64,000 nucleotides of DNA, taken from JBDHHQ01 sp039586035 (lineage in GTDB: Bacteria > Gemmatimonadota > Gemmatimonadetes > Longimicrobiales > Gaopeijiaceae). The stretch is from assembly GCA_039586035.1 (NCBI GenBank), contig JBDHLD010000020.1:1-64000 (forward strand), written 5' to 3'. Numbering within the stretch: the first letter of the stretch is position 1; every line of letters starts with the position of its first letter. This document shows positions 47,777 through 55,975 of this stretch, one piece after another. A program made the translations under genes and the position numbers. The notes under the pieces were generated by a model. That model had not been told where the DNA came from. It saw only the letters and a program-made list of their open reading frames with translations, and did no database searches.

Positions 47777-48526
47777 ATGTCCGATACTTCCGGTACTTCC
47801 GGGCATCACCCGAACTACAAGAAGATCTACTACACGCTGCTCGTCCTGCTGGTGATCAGCGTGGCGGGACCGTTCCTGGGGATCTTCTGGGTCACGCTGC
47901 TGACGGCATTCGGCATCGCCATCGTCAAGGCGACCCTGGTCGTGCAGAACTTCATGCACCTCAAGTGGGAGCGCAGCATCGTGAAGTGGATTCTGGCCGG
48001 CTCCCTGGTGCTGATGTTCCTGCTGTTCGCAGGTGTCGCCTCGGACGTGATGAAGCACGAGGGCGCGAACTGGGAGAACACCGCCGCGAAGGCCGCCGTT
48101 GCCCGGGGGATTCCCGACGCCGAGCACGACGAGGGCGGGGAAGAGCACGGCGACGAGGCGGCTGAGGAACACGGCGACGAGGCGGCGGCGCCCGAAGGAG
48201 GAACCGAGGTCGCGGTCGCGGCAGCGGCCGAAACGGCCGGGTTCGACGCCGAGGGAGCCTTCCAGACCGTTTGCGCCACCTGCCATGGGTTGACCGGAGC
48301 GGGCGACGGGCCGGGCTCTGCCGCCCTGGAACCCAAACCAGCGGCCTTCAACGACCCTGCCTTCTGGGAGACCCGCGCCGATCAGGACATGGTGACCGTA
48401 ATCCTGCAGGGCGGGGCCGCCGTCGGAAAGTCGCCCCTGATGCCCCCCTGGAACGCGCTCTACGACCAGGCGCAGGCCGAAGCCTTGGTCTCCTACATGA
48501 AGGAGAGCTTCGGGCCCTCCAGCTGA
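47777..48526 (+). CDS. Oxidase subunit IV fused to a c-type cytochrome domain
   Basis: A 249-residue fusion. Residues about 10-95 are a prokaryotic subunit IV with three helices (KIYYTLLVLLVISVAGPFL; AIVKATLVVQNFMHLKWE; WILAGSLVLMFLLFAGVAS). A low-complexity acidic linker follows, with two tandem copies of EEHGDEAA (122-137). Residues about 155-249 are a class I cytochrome c with heme site CATCH (166-170), candidate axial Met in SPLMPPWN and final helix QAEALVSYMKESF. The membrane part fits the family of small SU IV proteins. The heme would sit on the same side as CuA, so it may shuttle electrons inside the complex. It starts 7 bases after subunit III. Confidence 0.92.
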   Translation: MSDTSGTSGHHPNYKKIYYTLLVLLVISVAGPFLGIFWVTLLTAFGIAIVKATLVVQNFMHLKWERSIVKWILAGSLVLMFLLFAGVASDVMKHEGANWENTAAKAAVARGIPDAEHDEGGEEHGDEAAEEHGDEAAAPEGGTEVAVAAAAETAGFDAEGAFQTVCATCHGLTGAGDGPGSAALEPKPAAFNDPAFWETRADQDMVTVILQGGAAVGKSPLMPPWNALYDQAQAEALVSYMKESFGPSS

Positions 48527-48560
48527 GCCTCGGCTCAGGTCGGCCGGAACGCGATCGGTG

Positions 48561-49154
48561 ATGGAAGCCTCGACCATGACCCTGGAGCGGCGGGAGCCGC
48601 AGCGGTCGCCTCAGCTGCTCCCGAACAGCGTGCTCGGCATGCTGCTCTTCGTGTTCACCGAGATCATGCTTTTTTCGGGGTTGATCTCGGCCCACGTCAT
48701 CTACCTCTCCGGCCGCGTCGGGGAGATGTGGCCACCCCCCGGGCAGCCTCGCCTGCCGTTCCAGGAGACGGCCCTGAACACGACGGCGCTGCTCGTGAGC
48801 GGCGTGGTGCTGCTCATCGCCCGGCTGGCCTACGCAAAGAGCCCACGGCAGGCCCTGGTTCCCATGGCGATCGCGGTCCTGCTCGGGGCGTACTTCGTGG
48901 CGGCCCAGGGAGCGGAGTGGATCGACCTGATCCGCGAGGGCCTCACGATGACGTCGAGCACCTACGGGGCGTTCTTCTACCTGATCGTGGGCACGCATGC
49001 GGTCCACGCCGTGGCCGCCATCCTCGGTCTCTCCTGGGCGTGGCTCCGACTGAACAAGGGAGAGCTCAGCGCCGCCCACTTCGACACCGTGGGGATCTTC
49101 TGGTATTTTGTAGTGCTCGTCTGGCCGGTGATCTACTTCCAGGTGTACGTGTGA
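48561..49154 (+). CDS. Cytochrome c oxidase subunit III-like protein (second copy)
   Basis: A 197-residue membrane protein with five helices, clearly a subunit III paralogue. Motifs are NSVLGMLLFVFTEIMLFSGL, ETALNTTALLVSGVVLLIAR, STYGAFFYLIVGTHAVHAVA and VGIFWYFVVLVWPVIYFQVY; the last parallels the HFVDVVW block of the first copy but lacks the His-Phe-Val-Asp. The start could be GTG 48558, ATG 48561 or ATG 48576, the last with a GGAAG site. Two subunit III genes in one operon are also seen in some caa3/NOR-type gene clusters. The divergent copy may serve a distinct assembly or modulating role; this is inferred. Its stop overlaps the next start (TGATG). Confidence 0.88.
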   Translation: MEASTMTLERREPQRSPQLLPNSVLGMLLFVFTEIMLFSGLISAHVIYLSGRVGEMWPPPGQPRLPFQETALNTTALLVSGVVLLIARLAYAKSPRQALVPMAIAVLLGAYFVAAQGAEWIDLIREGLTMTSSTYGAFFYLIVGTHAVHAVAAILGLSWAWLRLNKGELSAAHFDTVGIFWYFVVLVWPVIYFQVYV

Positions 49155-49384
49155 TGGCTCGCCGATGGATCCCTGTACTGGCGCTGGTCCTCCTCACGGT
49201 CCTGCCCGAGACGCTCTTGGCTTGCCCCGTCTGCTTCGACGCCAGCGCCGAGAACCGGATGGCGTTCATGAAGACGGCCATCGCCCTGACGGTCCTGCCC
49301 CTGGGTATCGTGGGAGGAACGGGGATGTGGCTGAGGAAGCGCTGGCGGGAGCTGACTTCCGAGTCGGACGAGGACCTGGGCTGA
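49154..49384 (+). CDS. Small exported protein with CPVCF motif, end of oxidase operon
   Basis: A 76-residue protein starting at ATG 49154, which overlaps the subunit III stop. An N-terminal hydrophobic segment (IPVLALVLLTVLPETLLA) is a signal peptide or anchor, followed by CPVCFDASAENR (a CxxC that could bind copper or be redox-active) and a second helix (AIALTVLPLGIVGGTGMWL). It is the last gene of the operon. CxxC proteins in such positions often help copper delivery or heme/CuA assembly, but this small protein does not match Sco1 or CtaG, so the role is inferred from context and motif. Confidence 0.75.
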   Translation: MARRWIPVLALVLLTVLPETLLACPVCFDASAENRMAFMKTAIALTVLPLGIVGGTGMWLRKRWRELTSESDEDLG

Positions 49385-49408
49385 CGGGTCGCCTGGCCGG
49401 CTGGTCGC

Positions 49409-49957
49409 CTAGGCCGGAGTGCCGCTCAAATCCGTTACGTCATTTCCGGCGTCAGCGCCCTCCCCCTGCTCCGCCTCAGCGGAGAAGTGGGCCTTCCTGA
49501 GGAACGCCGTCATGACCACGGCCGTGAGCGCGTTGGCCACCAGAATGCTGCCCGCGCCGATCCGTCCCGCCACTCCCGGCATGAGCACGCTGGCGCTCAT
49601 GAGGAATCCGGCGGAAGCGAGTACGAAGAGTGCGCCCGCGGAAGCAGAGAACGAGGTGGCGCGTGCCTCGACGAAACGCACGACCTGGGAGGCCAACAGC
49701 CCCAGGAGCATGAACGCGACCAGGTGGACGATCGTGGTGAGTGCCACCGCGTCGAGCCGGACCGCGCTCACGGCGTCGGCGGCCTCGCCGAAGAAGAGCA
49801 CGCTACCCACCAGTGAGGGCGTGAAGAGCGGTTGACCGCCCACCGTGTCCAGGACCAGGAAGAAGAGCGCGACGACGGCCCCGCCGATGGCGCCGGAGTA
49901 GAACGACTCGTAGAGGATGTCGGCAATCGTGGGCGGGCGGTGGTTCTCATGCGTCAT
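49409..49957 (-). CDS. Four-helix membrane protein of unknown function
   Basis: A 182-residue membrane protein with about four helices (GAIGGAVVALFFLVLDTVGG; ALTTIVHLVAFMLLGLLASQ; SASAGALFVLASAGFLMSAS; GSILVANALTAVVMTAFL). The start ATG 49957 is preferred because the longer frame from 50056 reads into a non-conserved Ser/Gly-rich stretch. No family is recognised. A soluble tail of about 25 residues (EAEQGEGADAGND) is acidic. It converges on the oxidase operon with a 24-base gap, so transcription from both sides meets there. No link to respiration is shown. Confidence 0.7.
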   Translation of the reverse strand: MTHENHRPPTIADILYESFYSGAIGGAVVALFFLVLDTVGGQPLFTPSLVGSVLFFGEAADAVSAVRLDAVALTTIVHLVAFMLLGLLASQVVRFVEARATSFSASAGALFVLASAGFLMSASVLMPGVAGRIGAGSILVANALTAVVMTAFLRKAHFSAEAEQGEGADAGNDVTDLSGTPA

Positions 49958-50284
49958 CGGAATTCTCCCTCCCGGCCCCCAGGAGCCCGGAACTGCGTTG
50001 TAGGTTCTACTTCCCAGAAATCGTGAGCCTTCGGCGGAGTTCCGAGCGGACGACACCGGTCGACCCGGCGAGGGGAGACCCGAGACGGCAGTGCCGAGGT
50101 CCGCGGTGTCGGAACGGGGGGAACAGTAGTCCTTCGACTCGTCGTTGGCGAGGGCCCCGGGAGGTGCAGCGTCGTGGCGTCCGGATGAGGGCGCCGAGCC
50201 ACCCGGTCGCCAACCGCCGCCGGCGGCGCCTCGAGAATCACCCGCTGCCCTGATCTCCGTCCCGGTGAACCAGGCGACCCAGGC
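49958..50284. other. Intergenic region with duplicated amidohydrolase tail
   Basis: A 327-base gap with no convincing gene. Near its right end is a 29-base imperfect copy of the last codons of the neighbouring amidohydrolase gene (see the repeat at 50238). The rest is GC-rich with no promoter, RNA or repeat that I can support. It would hold the promoter of the membrane-protein gene on the minus strand. Confidence 0.5.
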
Positions 50285-50313
50285 TCACCCGCCGCCCTGA
50301 TCTCCGTCCCGGT
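50238..50313. repeat. 29-bp direct repeat of amidohydrolase 3' end
   Basis: Copies at 50238-50266 and 50285-50313 differ at one base and are separated by 18 bases. Copy 2 encodes the gene's own end, YRDGDQGGG-stop on the minus strand. Copy 1 would encode HRDGDQGSG-stop in the same phase. It looks like a local duplication, or the remains of a tandem paralogous gene. Confidence 0.8.
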
Positions 50314-51667
50314 AGACGCGGCCCCCCTTCATGACCCAGGTCACCCGTTCCAGCTCGGTGATGTCCGCGAGCGGGTCGCCGGCTACGGCGATGAGGTCGG
50401 CGAGCTTCCCGCCTTCGATGGTGCCGATCCGGTCGTCCCAGCCCATGATCACGGCGTTGAGGCCGGTCGCCGCCACGATGGCCTCCATCTCGCTCTCGCC
50501 GAGCTCGGTGCGGATCGCGAACTCGCGGGCGTTGTGCCCGTGGGGGAAGACGCCCGCGTCCGTGGCAAATCCGATGCTGAGCCCTGCCGCCCGGGCCCGC
50601 TGGAAGGTGGCGTTTCGGTACTTCATCATTTCCCGGGAGCGCTCGATCTCGGAGGGGGGGATGCCGAGCTCGGCCCCTTCACGGACCACGACGGCCCCGA
50701 CGTAGAGGGTGGGCACGTAGTAGGTGTAATCACTCTCCAGGAGCATCCGGATTCCCTCGTCGTCCATCATCGAGCCGTGATCGACGGTGCGGACGCCGGC
50801 GCGGATCGCGGCCTTGATGCCCTCGGCGCCATGCGCGTGGGAAGCAACGAAACGGCCCCACCGGTCGGCCTCCACCACGGCGACCGCGATCTCCTCGTCG
50901 GAGTACTGCTGAGCCCCCGGCGGAATGCCCTTGGACAGGACCGCGCCGGTGCTGAGGATCTTGATGAAGTCCGCTCCGTGCTTGAAGTTCGTGCGGACGG
51001 CTGCCCGGACGGCGTCGACCCCGTCGGCCAGATTCCGTACGACGGGCACGTCCACGTAGATGGAGAACTGGCGGGCGTCGCCGGCGCCGCCGGTGGCCGA
51101 CACGTAGTTGCCGGCTACGGCCATCCTGGGCCCGGGCACGAGCCCCTCGTCGATGGCGTTCCGCAGGTCCACGTCGGTGTAGGGCCACGTCGGGCCCATG
51201 TCCCGTACCGTCGTGAAGCCGGCCTCCAGGGTGACCCGGGCGTTGTGCGCGCCAAAGAGCGTGGCATAGCCGGGCGTCGTGGTGACGAGCTCCTCCTCCC
51301 AGGTGACGTTGGTGCTGCCGGACAGGTGGGTGTGGAGATCGATGAGGCCGGGCAGGACGGTGGCGTTGCCGAGGTCGATCACGCGAGCGCCCGACGGGAT
51401 GAGGGATACGTCGCCCACGGCCGTGATGCGCTCCCCCTCGATGACGATCGCGCCGTTGGGGACGGGTGGGGCGCCCGTGCCGTCGATGATGCGGGCGGCA
51501 CGGACCGCAACGGTTTCGCCCTCCTGCCCCAGAGCGGGGCGCGCGGGGACAGCTAGAAGAGCCGCGATCGCCCAAGCCGACGCGAGGCCGACCTGAAGCG
51601 CCGTGACCCGCCGCTGCCCGCCGGCGGCAGGCCCCGCGGTCCTCCAGCGCTGATCCGAGGGAATCAT
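50285..51667 (-). CDS. Secreted amidohydrolase-superfamily protein
   Basis: A 460-residue exported metal-dependent hydrolase. The signal is at the N-terminus (LQVGLASAWAIAALLAVPA, ending near ALGQE). The TIM-barrel metal site is shown by LIDLHTHLSG (H112, H114), the Lys in FIKILSTGAVLS, His in FVASHAHGAEG and VDHGS, and Asp in IGFATDAGVFPHGHN. The C-terminal beta part ends GGKLADLIAVAGDPLADI. This subset resembles imidazolonepropionase/Xaa-Pro-dipeptidase-like amidohydrolases that are abundant in Gemmatimonadota and likely act on peptides or cyclic amides in the periplasm. It lies 35 bases downstream of the BNR-repeat gene on the same strand, so the two likely form an operon. Substrate unknown. 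Confidence 0.92.
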   Translation of the reverse strand: MIPSDQRWRTAGPAAGGQRRVTALQVGLASAWAIAALLAVPARPALGQEGETVAVRAARIIDGTGAPPVPNGAIVIEGERITAVGDVSLIPSGARVIDLGNATVLPGLIDLHTHLSGSTNVTWEEELVTTTPGYATLFGAHNARVTLEAGFTTVRDMGPTWPYTDVDLRNAIDEGLVPGPRMAVAGNYVSATGGAGDARQFSIYVDVPVVRNLADGVDAVRAAVRTNFKHGADFIKILSTGAVLSKGIPPGAQQYSDEEIAVAVVEADRWGRFVASHAHGAEGIKAAIRAGVRTVDHGSMMDDEGIRMLLESDYTYYVPTLYVGAVVVREGAELGIPPSEIERSREMMKYRNATFQRARAAGLSIGFATDAGVFPHGHNAREFAIRTELGESEMEAIVAATGLNAVIMGWDDRIGTIEGGKLADLIAVAGDPLADITELERVTWVMKGGRVYRDGDQGGG

Positions 51668-51702
51668 CCTCACATCTCCTGATCTCGAGTCGTTGGGATT
51701 CC

Positions 51703-54700
51703 TCACCCGACCGGGTCGTCCTGTTCGTCGTCCGAGATCACGGGCGTTTCCCGCTCCGGCGCCTCGATCATGGGCAGGCCCGCCTCCTGGATGCGGCGGT
51801 TCAGGTCGCTCACGTCTTCCTGGATGATTCTCTCGATCTCGCGGCTCAGATCCTGGAGCGAGGTGTCGAATACCTCGATCCACTGGTCCTGTTGAGCGTT
51901 GGGCCTCTCACTCACCGTCCCTACGTTGCCGAGCATCGCGCTGATGCGGTCTCGGAGCATGGCCGGTGACCGATAGCCTCCGGGCTCGCTCACGAGCTCG
52001 CCGCGCACCGTTTCCAGATCCTCGTGGATGGTGCGCGCGTCCCCTGCCAGGACTCCTGGCTGACCCTCTTCTGCCTCGTATCGATCGGCGAAGGTCTCCA
52101 ATCCCTCCTGGACCGTTTCGGCGTCTTCGATGGACGTGTCCGCGGCGTACCGCATCCGCGCGAGGCGCCGCGCGGCCTCCACCTGTGCGATGACGTCCGC
52201 TTCCGTGACGCGCGCGTCCGGGTCCATCCGGACCTGTAGCAGCTTGGTGAGCTCTGCCTCGCCCACCGCGAGCCGTACGGTGTAGACACCCGGTGGCACC
52301 CGCACCAACGGATTGGATTGCGCAAACGGATTCCCGCCGCCGTCTTCACCCAGGGGATCGTAGTCCAGCGTCCAGTGGACTCGGTTCACGCCGGGGTGTG
52401 CGGTGGCCTCCAGCGTCCGGATCACGCTCTCGCCATCTTCGATCGTGAGAGAGACGTTCTCTTCCGGCTCCGCATCCAGGTGGTACGAGATTGTCGCTAC
52501 GCTTCCCGGGTTGTCTCCCTTGAAGGCGCCCTGAGCCAGGAAAGGCTTGTTGAACTGCATCTGGAAGCGCGTGGCCGTGGGTGGATCGAACAGGTAGCTG
52601 CCGGCCACCCGCGCCTCGGCCAGTTGTTGAAGTGGCGTGAGGTCGTCCAGGATCCAGATGCTCCGTCCGTGCGTGCCCACGATCAGGTCGTTGTCGCGAG
52701 GGTGGATCAGGAGGTCGTTCACCGGTGCGGGTGGCAGCGAGCCGCCGCTGAGGGCGGACCAGCTCCCGCCTCCGTCGAAGGACGCGAAGAGCCCGAACTC
52801 GGACCCAACGTACAGCACGTTCGGGTTCATCGGATCCTCTCGGACCACGTGCAGGTAGCCGAACTCCGGCAAGTCGGCCGTGACGTTCTCCCACGTTCGT
52901 CCGAAGTCCCGAGTGCGGAACAGGTAGGGCGCCATGTCGTCCAGCCGGTGTCGATCGAAGGCGGCGTAGGCGGTACCGGCATCGTGATGGGACGCGTCGA
53001 TGCGGGACACCCACGACTCCGGCGGCAGGCCAGGCACGTTCTCGGTGACGTTGGTCCAGGTGCCTCCCGCGTCCTGCGTCACCTGCACCAGACCGTCGTC
53101 CGTCCCCACCCAGATGACGCCGGCCTGAACCGGCGATTCCGAGATGGTGTGGATGGTGGTGTGGTACTCGGCGCTGGTGTTGTCCGTGGTGATCGGCCCC
53201 CCCGAAGCGAGCTGCTTGCCGGGGTCGTTGGTCGTCAGATCCGGGCTGATCTCCGTCCAGGACCGGCCTCCGTCGTCCGTGCGGTGCAGGATGTTCGAGC
53301 CGAAGTAGACGACCGTCGGGTCGTGGGGCGACAGATGGATCGGCGAGTTCCAGTTGAAGCGGTACGGGTGGTCGCCGGCCGCGGCCCCGCGGAGGGAGAC
53401 CGGATAGGGCTGGATGGACTGCTTCTCACCCGTGGTCTGGTCAACGCGGACGATGTTGCCGTAGTGCGCGTTGGTGTACACGGTGGTCCAGTCCGTAGGG
53501 TCGACCTGCGCGTAGTATCCGTCGCCGAAGTGGATGATGTACCAATTGTCATTCAACAGTCCCACGGTCTCCCGCGTCTCTGACGGGCCGCACCAGACCC
53601 CGTTGTCCTGCAGGCCGCCGCAGACCCAGTACGGATCCCGCATGTCTGCGCCGATCTGGTAGAACTGGCCCAGGGGTACGCGGTTCAGGTACTGGAACGA
53701 CTCGCCCCGGTCCCGGGACAGATAGACGCCCCCGTCGTTCCCGTTCAGGATGAATCGGGGATCGTGGGGGTCGATCCACATGGCCTGGTGGTCGGGGTGA
53801 ATGTCCTCACCGAGCTGCTCCCAGGTGCGTCCGCCGTCGGTGGAGACCATGAGCCGACCGCTCAAGGAATACAGACGCTCGCTGGTGGCCGGGTCCACGC
53901 GAAGGTCGGTGAAGTAGAAGGGGCGGGAGTTGACGTTGCCGTCTTCGGTGACCACCCGCCACGTCTTGCCTCGGTCGTCGGAGCGCCAGACCTGACCGTC
54001 ATGGGTCGACTCGATCATGGCGTAGACCACATCGGGATCGCTCGGGGCTACCGCCACGCCGATTCGGCCCAGCACGCCGTCGGGCAGGCCGTTGTCCGGC
54101 GCGGCGTCGGTGAGCGAATCCCAGGTGTCGCCTCCGTCCGCAGTGCGCCAGAGCCCACTGCCCGGCCCGCCGGAGCGGAAATACCAGGGCTGGCGGCGGA
54201 AGTCGTACATCGCGGCGTAGAGGATCCGCGGGTTGGCAGGGTCCATGGCCAGATCGGCCGCGCCTGTGGTCTCGTCGACGTACAGGATCTTGTCCCACGT
54301 CGCGCCGCCGTCGGTGGAGCGGAAGATGCCCCGATCCGGATGATCTCCCCACTCGTGACCCAGCGCTGCCACGTAGACGACGTCGGGATCGGCGGGGTGG
54401 ACACGGATACGGGTGATCTTCTCGGTGTCGCCCAGACCCAGGAATGTCCAGGTCTCGCCGGCGTCCACGCTTCGCCACACGCCGCGGCCCACCGAGGCGC
54501 TGTTCCGCGGGTTCCCCTCGCCCGTGCCCACGTAGAGAACGTTCGGATCGGAAGGTGCCACGGCGATGGCACCGATGCTGGGCACGCCGATGCCGTCCGA
54601 GACGGGCTCGAACGTCACGCCCCCGTTTCGCGTTCGGAACACGCCTCCGGAGGCGTGCCCGAAGTAGAACGTGAGCTGGTCGCCCGGGACGCCCGCGATT

Positions 54701-54879
54701 GCGGCGACCCGCCCACCCATGATGGCGGGACCGATGGAGCGGAACTCCAGCGCCGCGAGCGCGTCGTCGGGTCCCTGCTGTCCCGCCGCCGGTGCGGGAG
54801 CCGAGATGACGGAGCTGAAGGCCAGCGTCCCGGCGCAGAGGACGAGGCTCAGTGCAGGCAGAATCGGTCGGACATGCAT
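51703..54879 (-). CDS. Secreted BNR/Asp-box repeat protein (VPS10/sortilin-like propeller)
   Basis: A 1058-residue exported protein. I chose ATG 54879 because it gives a signal peptide (LSLVLCAGTLAFSSVISAP, cleavage near AAGQQ). Two large multi-bladed propellers with Asp-box/BNR repeats (SxDGGxTW) follow: GVFRTRNGGVTFEPV, GVWRSVDAGETWTFLG, GIFRSTDGGATWDKI, LWRTADGGDTWDSL, VWRSDDRGKTWRVV, LMVSTDGGRTWEQL and YLSRDRGESFQYL. The C-terminal 250 residues include a FlgD/Ig-like strand domain (NVSLTIEDGESVIRTLEATA) and helical charged segments. Proteins of this kind are labelled glycosyl hydrolase or sortilin-like, but no sialidase or glycosidase active site is seen. A binding or chaperone-like surface role is more likely. 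Confidence 0.9.
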   Translation of the reverse strand: MHVRPILPALSLVLCAGTLAFSSVISAPAPAAGQQGPDDALAALEFRSIGPAIMGGRVAAIAGVPGDQLTFYFGHASGGVFRTRNGGVTFEPVSDGIGVPSIGAIAVAPSDPNVLYVGTGEGNPRNSASVGRGVWRSVDAGETWTFLGLGDTEKITRIRVHPADPDVVYVAALGHEWGDHPDRGIFRSTDGGATWDKILYVDETTGAADLAMDPANPRILYAAMYDFRRQPWYFRSGGPGSGLWRTADGGDTWDSLTDAAPDNGLPDGVLGRIGVAVAPSDPDVVYAMIESTHDGQVWRSDDRGKTWRVVTEDGNVNSRPFYFTDLRVDPATSERLYSLSGRLMVSTDGGRTWEQLGEDIHPDHQAMWIDPHDPRFILNGNDGGVYLSRDRGESFQYLNRVPLGQFYQIGADMRDPYWVCGGLQDNGVWCGPSETRETVGLLNDNWYIIHFGDGYYAQVDPTDWTTVYTNAHYGNIVRVDQTTGEKQSIQPYPVSLRGAAAGDHPYRFNWNSPIHLSPHDPTVVYFGSNILHRTDDGGRSWTEISPDLTTNDPGKQLASGGPITTDNTSAEYHTTIHTISESPVQAGVIWVGTDDGLVQVTQDAGGTWTNVTENVPGLPPESWVSRIDASHHDAGTAYAAFDRHRLDDMAPYLFRTRDFGRTWENVTADLPEFGYLHVVREDPMNPNVLYVGSEFGLFASFDGGGSWSALSGGSLPPAPVNDLLIHPRDNDLIVGTHGRSIWILDDLTPLQQLAEARVAGSYLFDPPTATRFQMQFNKPFLAQGAFKGDNPGSVATISYHLDAEPEENVSLTIEDGESVIRTLEATAHPGVNRVHWTLDYDPLGEDGGGNPFAQSNPLVRVPPGVYTVRLAVGEAELTKLLQVRMDPDARVTEADVIAQVEAARRLARMRYAADTSIEDAETVQEGLETFADRYEAEEGQPGVLAGDARTIHEDLETVRGELVSEPGGYRSPAMLRDRISAMLGNVGTVSERPNAQQDQWIEVFDTSLQDLSREIERIIQEDVSDLNRRIQEAGLPMIEAPERETPVISDDEQDDPVG

Positions 54880-54950
54880 GGTCGAGTCCCCCGGGGATAG
54901 CTCGTGCGGGTCTGGATAGGGAGAAGGGGTTAGAATAGGGGGGAGGCTCC

Positions 54951-55664
54951 GTGCCGTCGATGTGTGGCACGAGCGGGTCTCCGTCGGGTCAGCGAAGGAT
55001 GTTCCCACCGACTCATGGCGCGATCCGCTCCGCGACTCCGGCCTCGAGCCAGGAACGGCGTCCCGCCCGCCGGGCGGCGCTCCGCCGAGGGCGGCGACTC
55101 GAATACTTGACGATCGGCTGGAACGTCATTGAGGCAGGCGTATCGATTGCGGCCGGCGTCGTGGCTGGCAGCACGGCCTTGATCGGCTTCGGCATCGACG
55201 CCGCGATCGAAAGCGCGTCCGGTGCCACGCTGCTCTGGAGACTGCAGGACTCGGAGCACGCCGAGTCCCGGGAGGAGGTAGCCCTCAAGCTGGTGGGCGT
55301 GTCCTTCCTGCTCCTGGCGGCGTGGGTGGCATACGACGCCGTACTCACGCTGCTGTCGCAGAGCGCGCCCGACGCGAGCCTCGCCGGGATCGTCATCGCG
55401 TCCCTTTCGCTCGTCGTCATGCCCTGGTTGGCGTGGCGGAAGCGGCGGGTCGCGGCGCTTCTGTCGAGTCGAGCGTTGCAGGCCGACTCCCGTCAGACCT
55501 CGCTGTGCGCCTACCTCTCGGCGATCCTCCTGGGTGGATTGACCCTCAACGCTGTCCTGGGATGGTGGTGGGCCGATCCGGTGGCCGCCTTGATCATGGT
55601 CCCGATCATCGCGAACGAGGGGGCTGAAGCGCTCCGCGGAGAGCGGTGCGAAGACGGGTGCTGA
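54951..55664 (+). CDS. Cation diffusion facilitator-like membrane protein
   Basis: A 237-residue protein with a basic, Pro/Arg-rich N-terminus of about 50 residues and five or six helices. Segments are WNVIEAGVSIAAGVVAGSTA, IGFGIDAAIESASGATLLWR, ALKLVGVSFLLLAAWVAYDA and AYLSAILLGGLTLNAVLGWW-WADPVAALIM. The order resembles CDF transporters, which exchange Zn/Mn/Fe for protons. Asp in GFGIDAAIES and ADSRQT, and the WWWADP block, match CDF site residues. The usual soluble C-terminal domain is absent. Start is GTG 54951 with a GGGAGG site five bases upstream. The metal cannot be stated. Divergent from the BNR gene. Confidence 0.82.
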   Translation: MPSMCGTSGSPSGQRRMFPPTHGAIRSATPASSQERRPARRAALRRGRRLEYLTIGWNVIEAGVSIAAGVVAGSTALIGFGIDAAIESASGATLLWRLQDSEHAESREEVALKLVGVSFLLLAAWVAYDAVLTLLSQSAPDASLAGIVIASLSLVVMPWLAWRKRRVAALLSSRALQADSRQTSLCAYLSAILLGGLTLNAVLGWWWADPVAALIMVPIIANEGAEALRGERCEDGC

Positions 55665-55975
55665 GGAGAGTCTCCGGGTAGCGACCGCGCGCGCCCCGTA
55701 GGCGGTCGGCGGCGGGGCGGGGCACTGCGCTCCGGATGGAGCCCGCGGGCCTCCGCGTCCCGGTCTTGTTCCCACCAGCTCCAGTCCGCAGACTAGTGCC
55801 CCGTTTCCAGAGGATTGCGGCCAGTCGGCGTCTCGGGCCTCCATCGGGGTTCCGTGCCCCAGCCGCGCCCCCGCCGCTTGCCCTGGTCCGGCGTGGAAGA
55901 TCCCTTGCTGACCGCAAGCGTGGGCCGATGGCAACCGTGCCCGACGCCCGCACCTGTGACGGAGCTGCCTGATCC
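55665..55975. other. Intergenic region before aldehyde dehydrogenase
   Basis: A 311-base GC-rich stretch with overlapping short frames but no protein-like sequence, RNA, repeat or clear terminator that I can support. It presumably carries the promoter for the gene at 55976. Confidence 0.45.
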
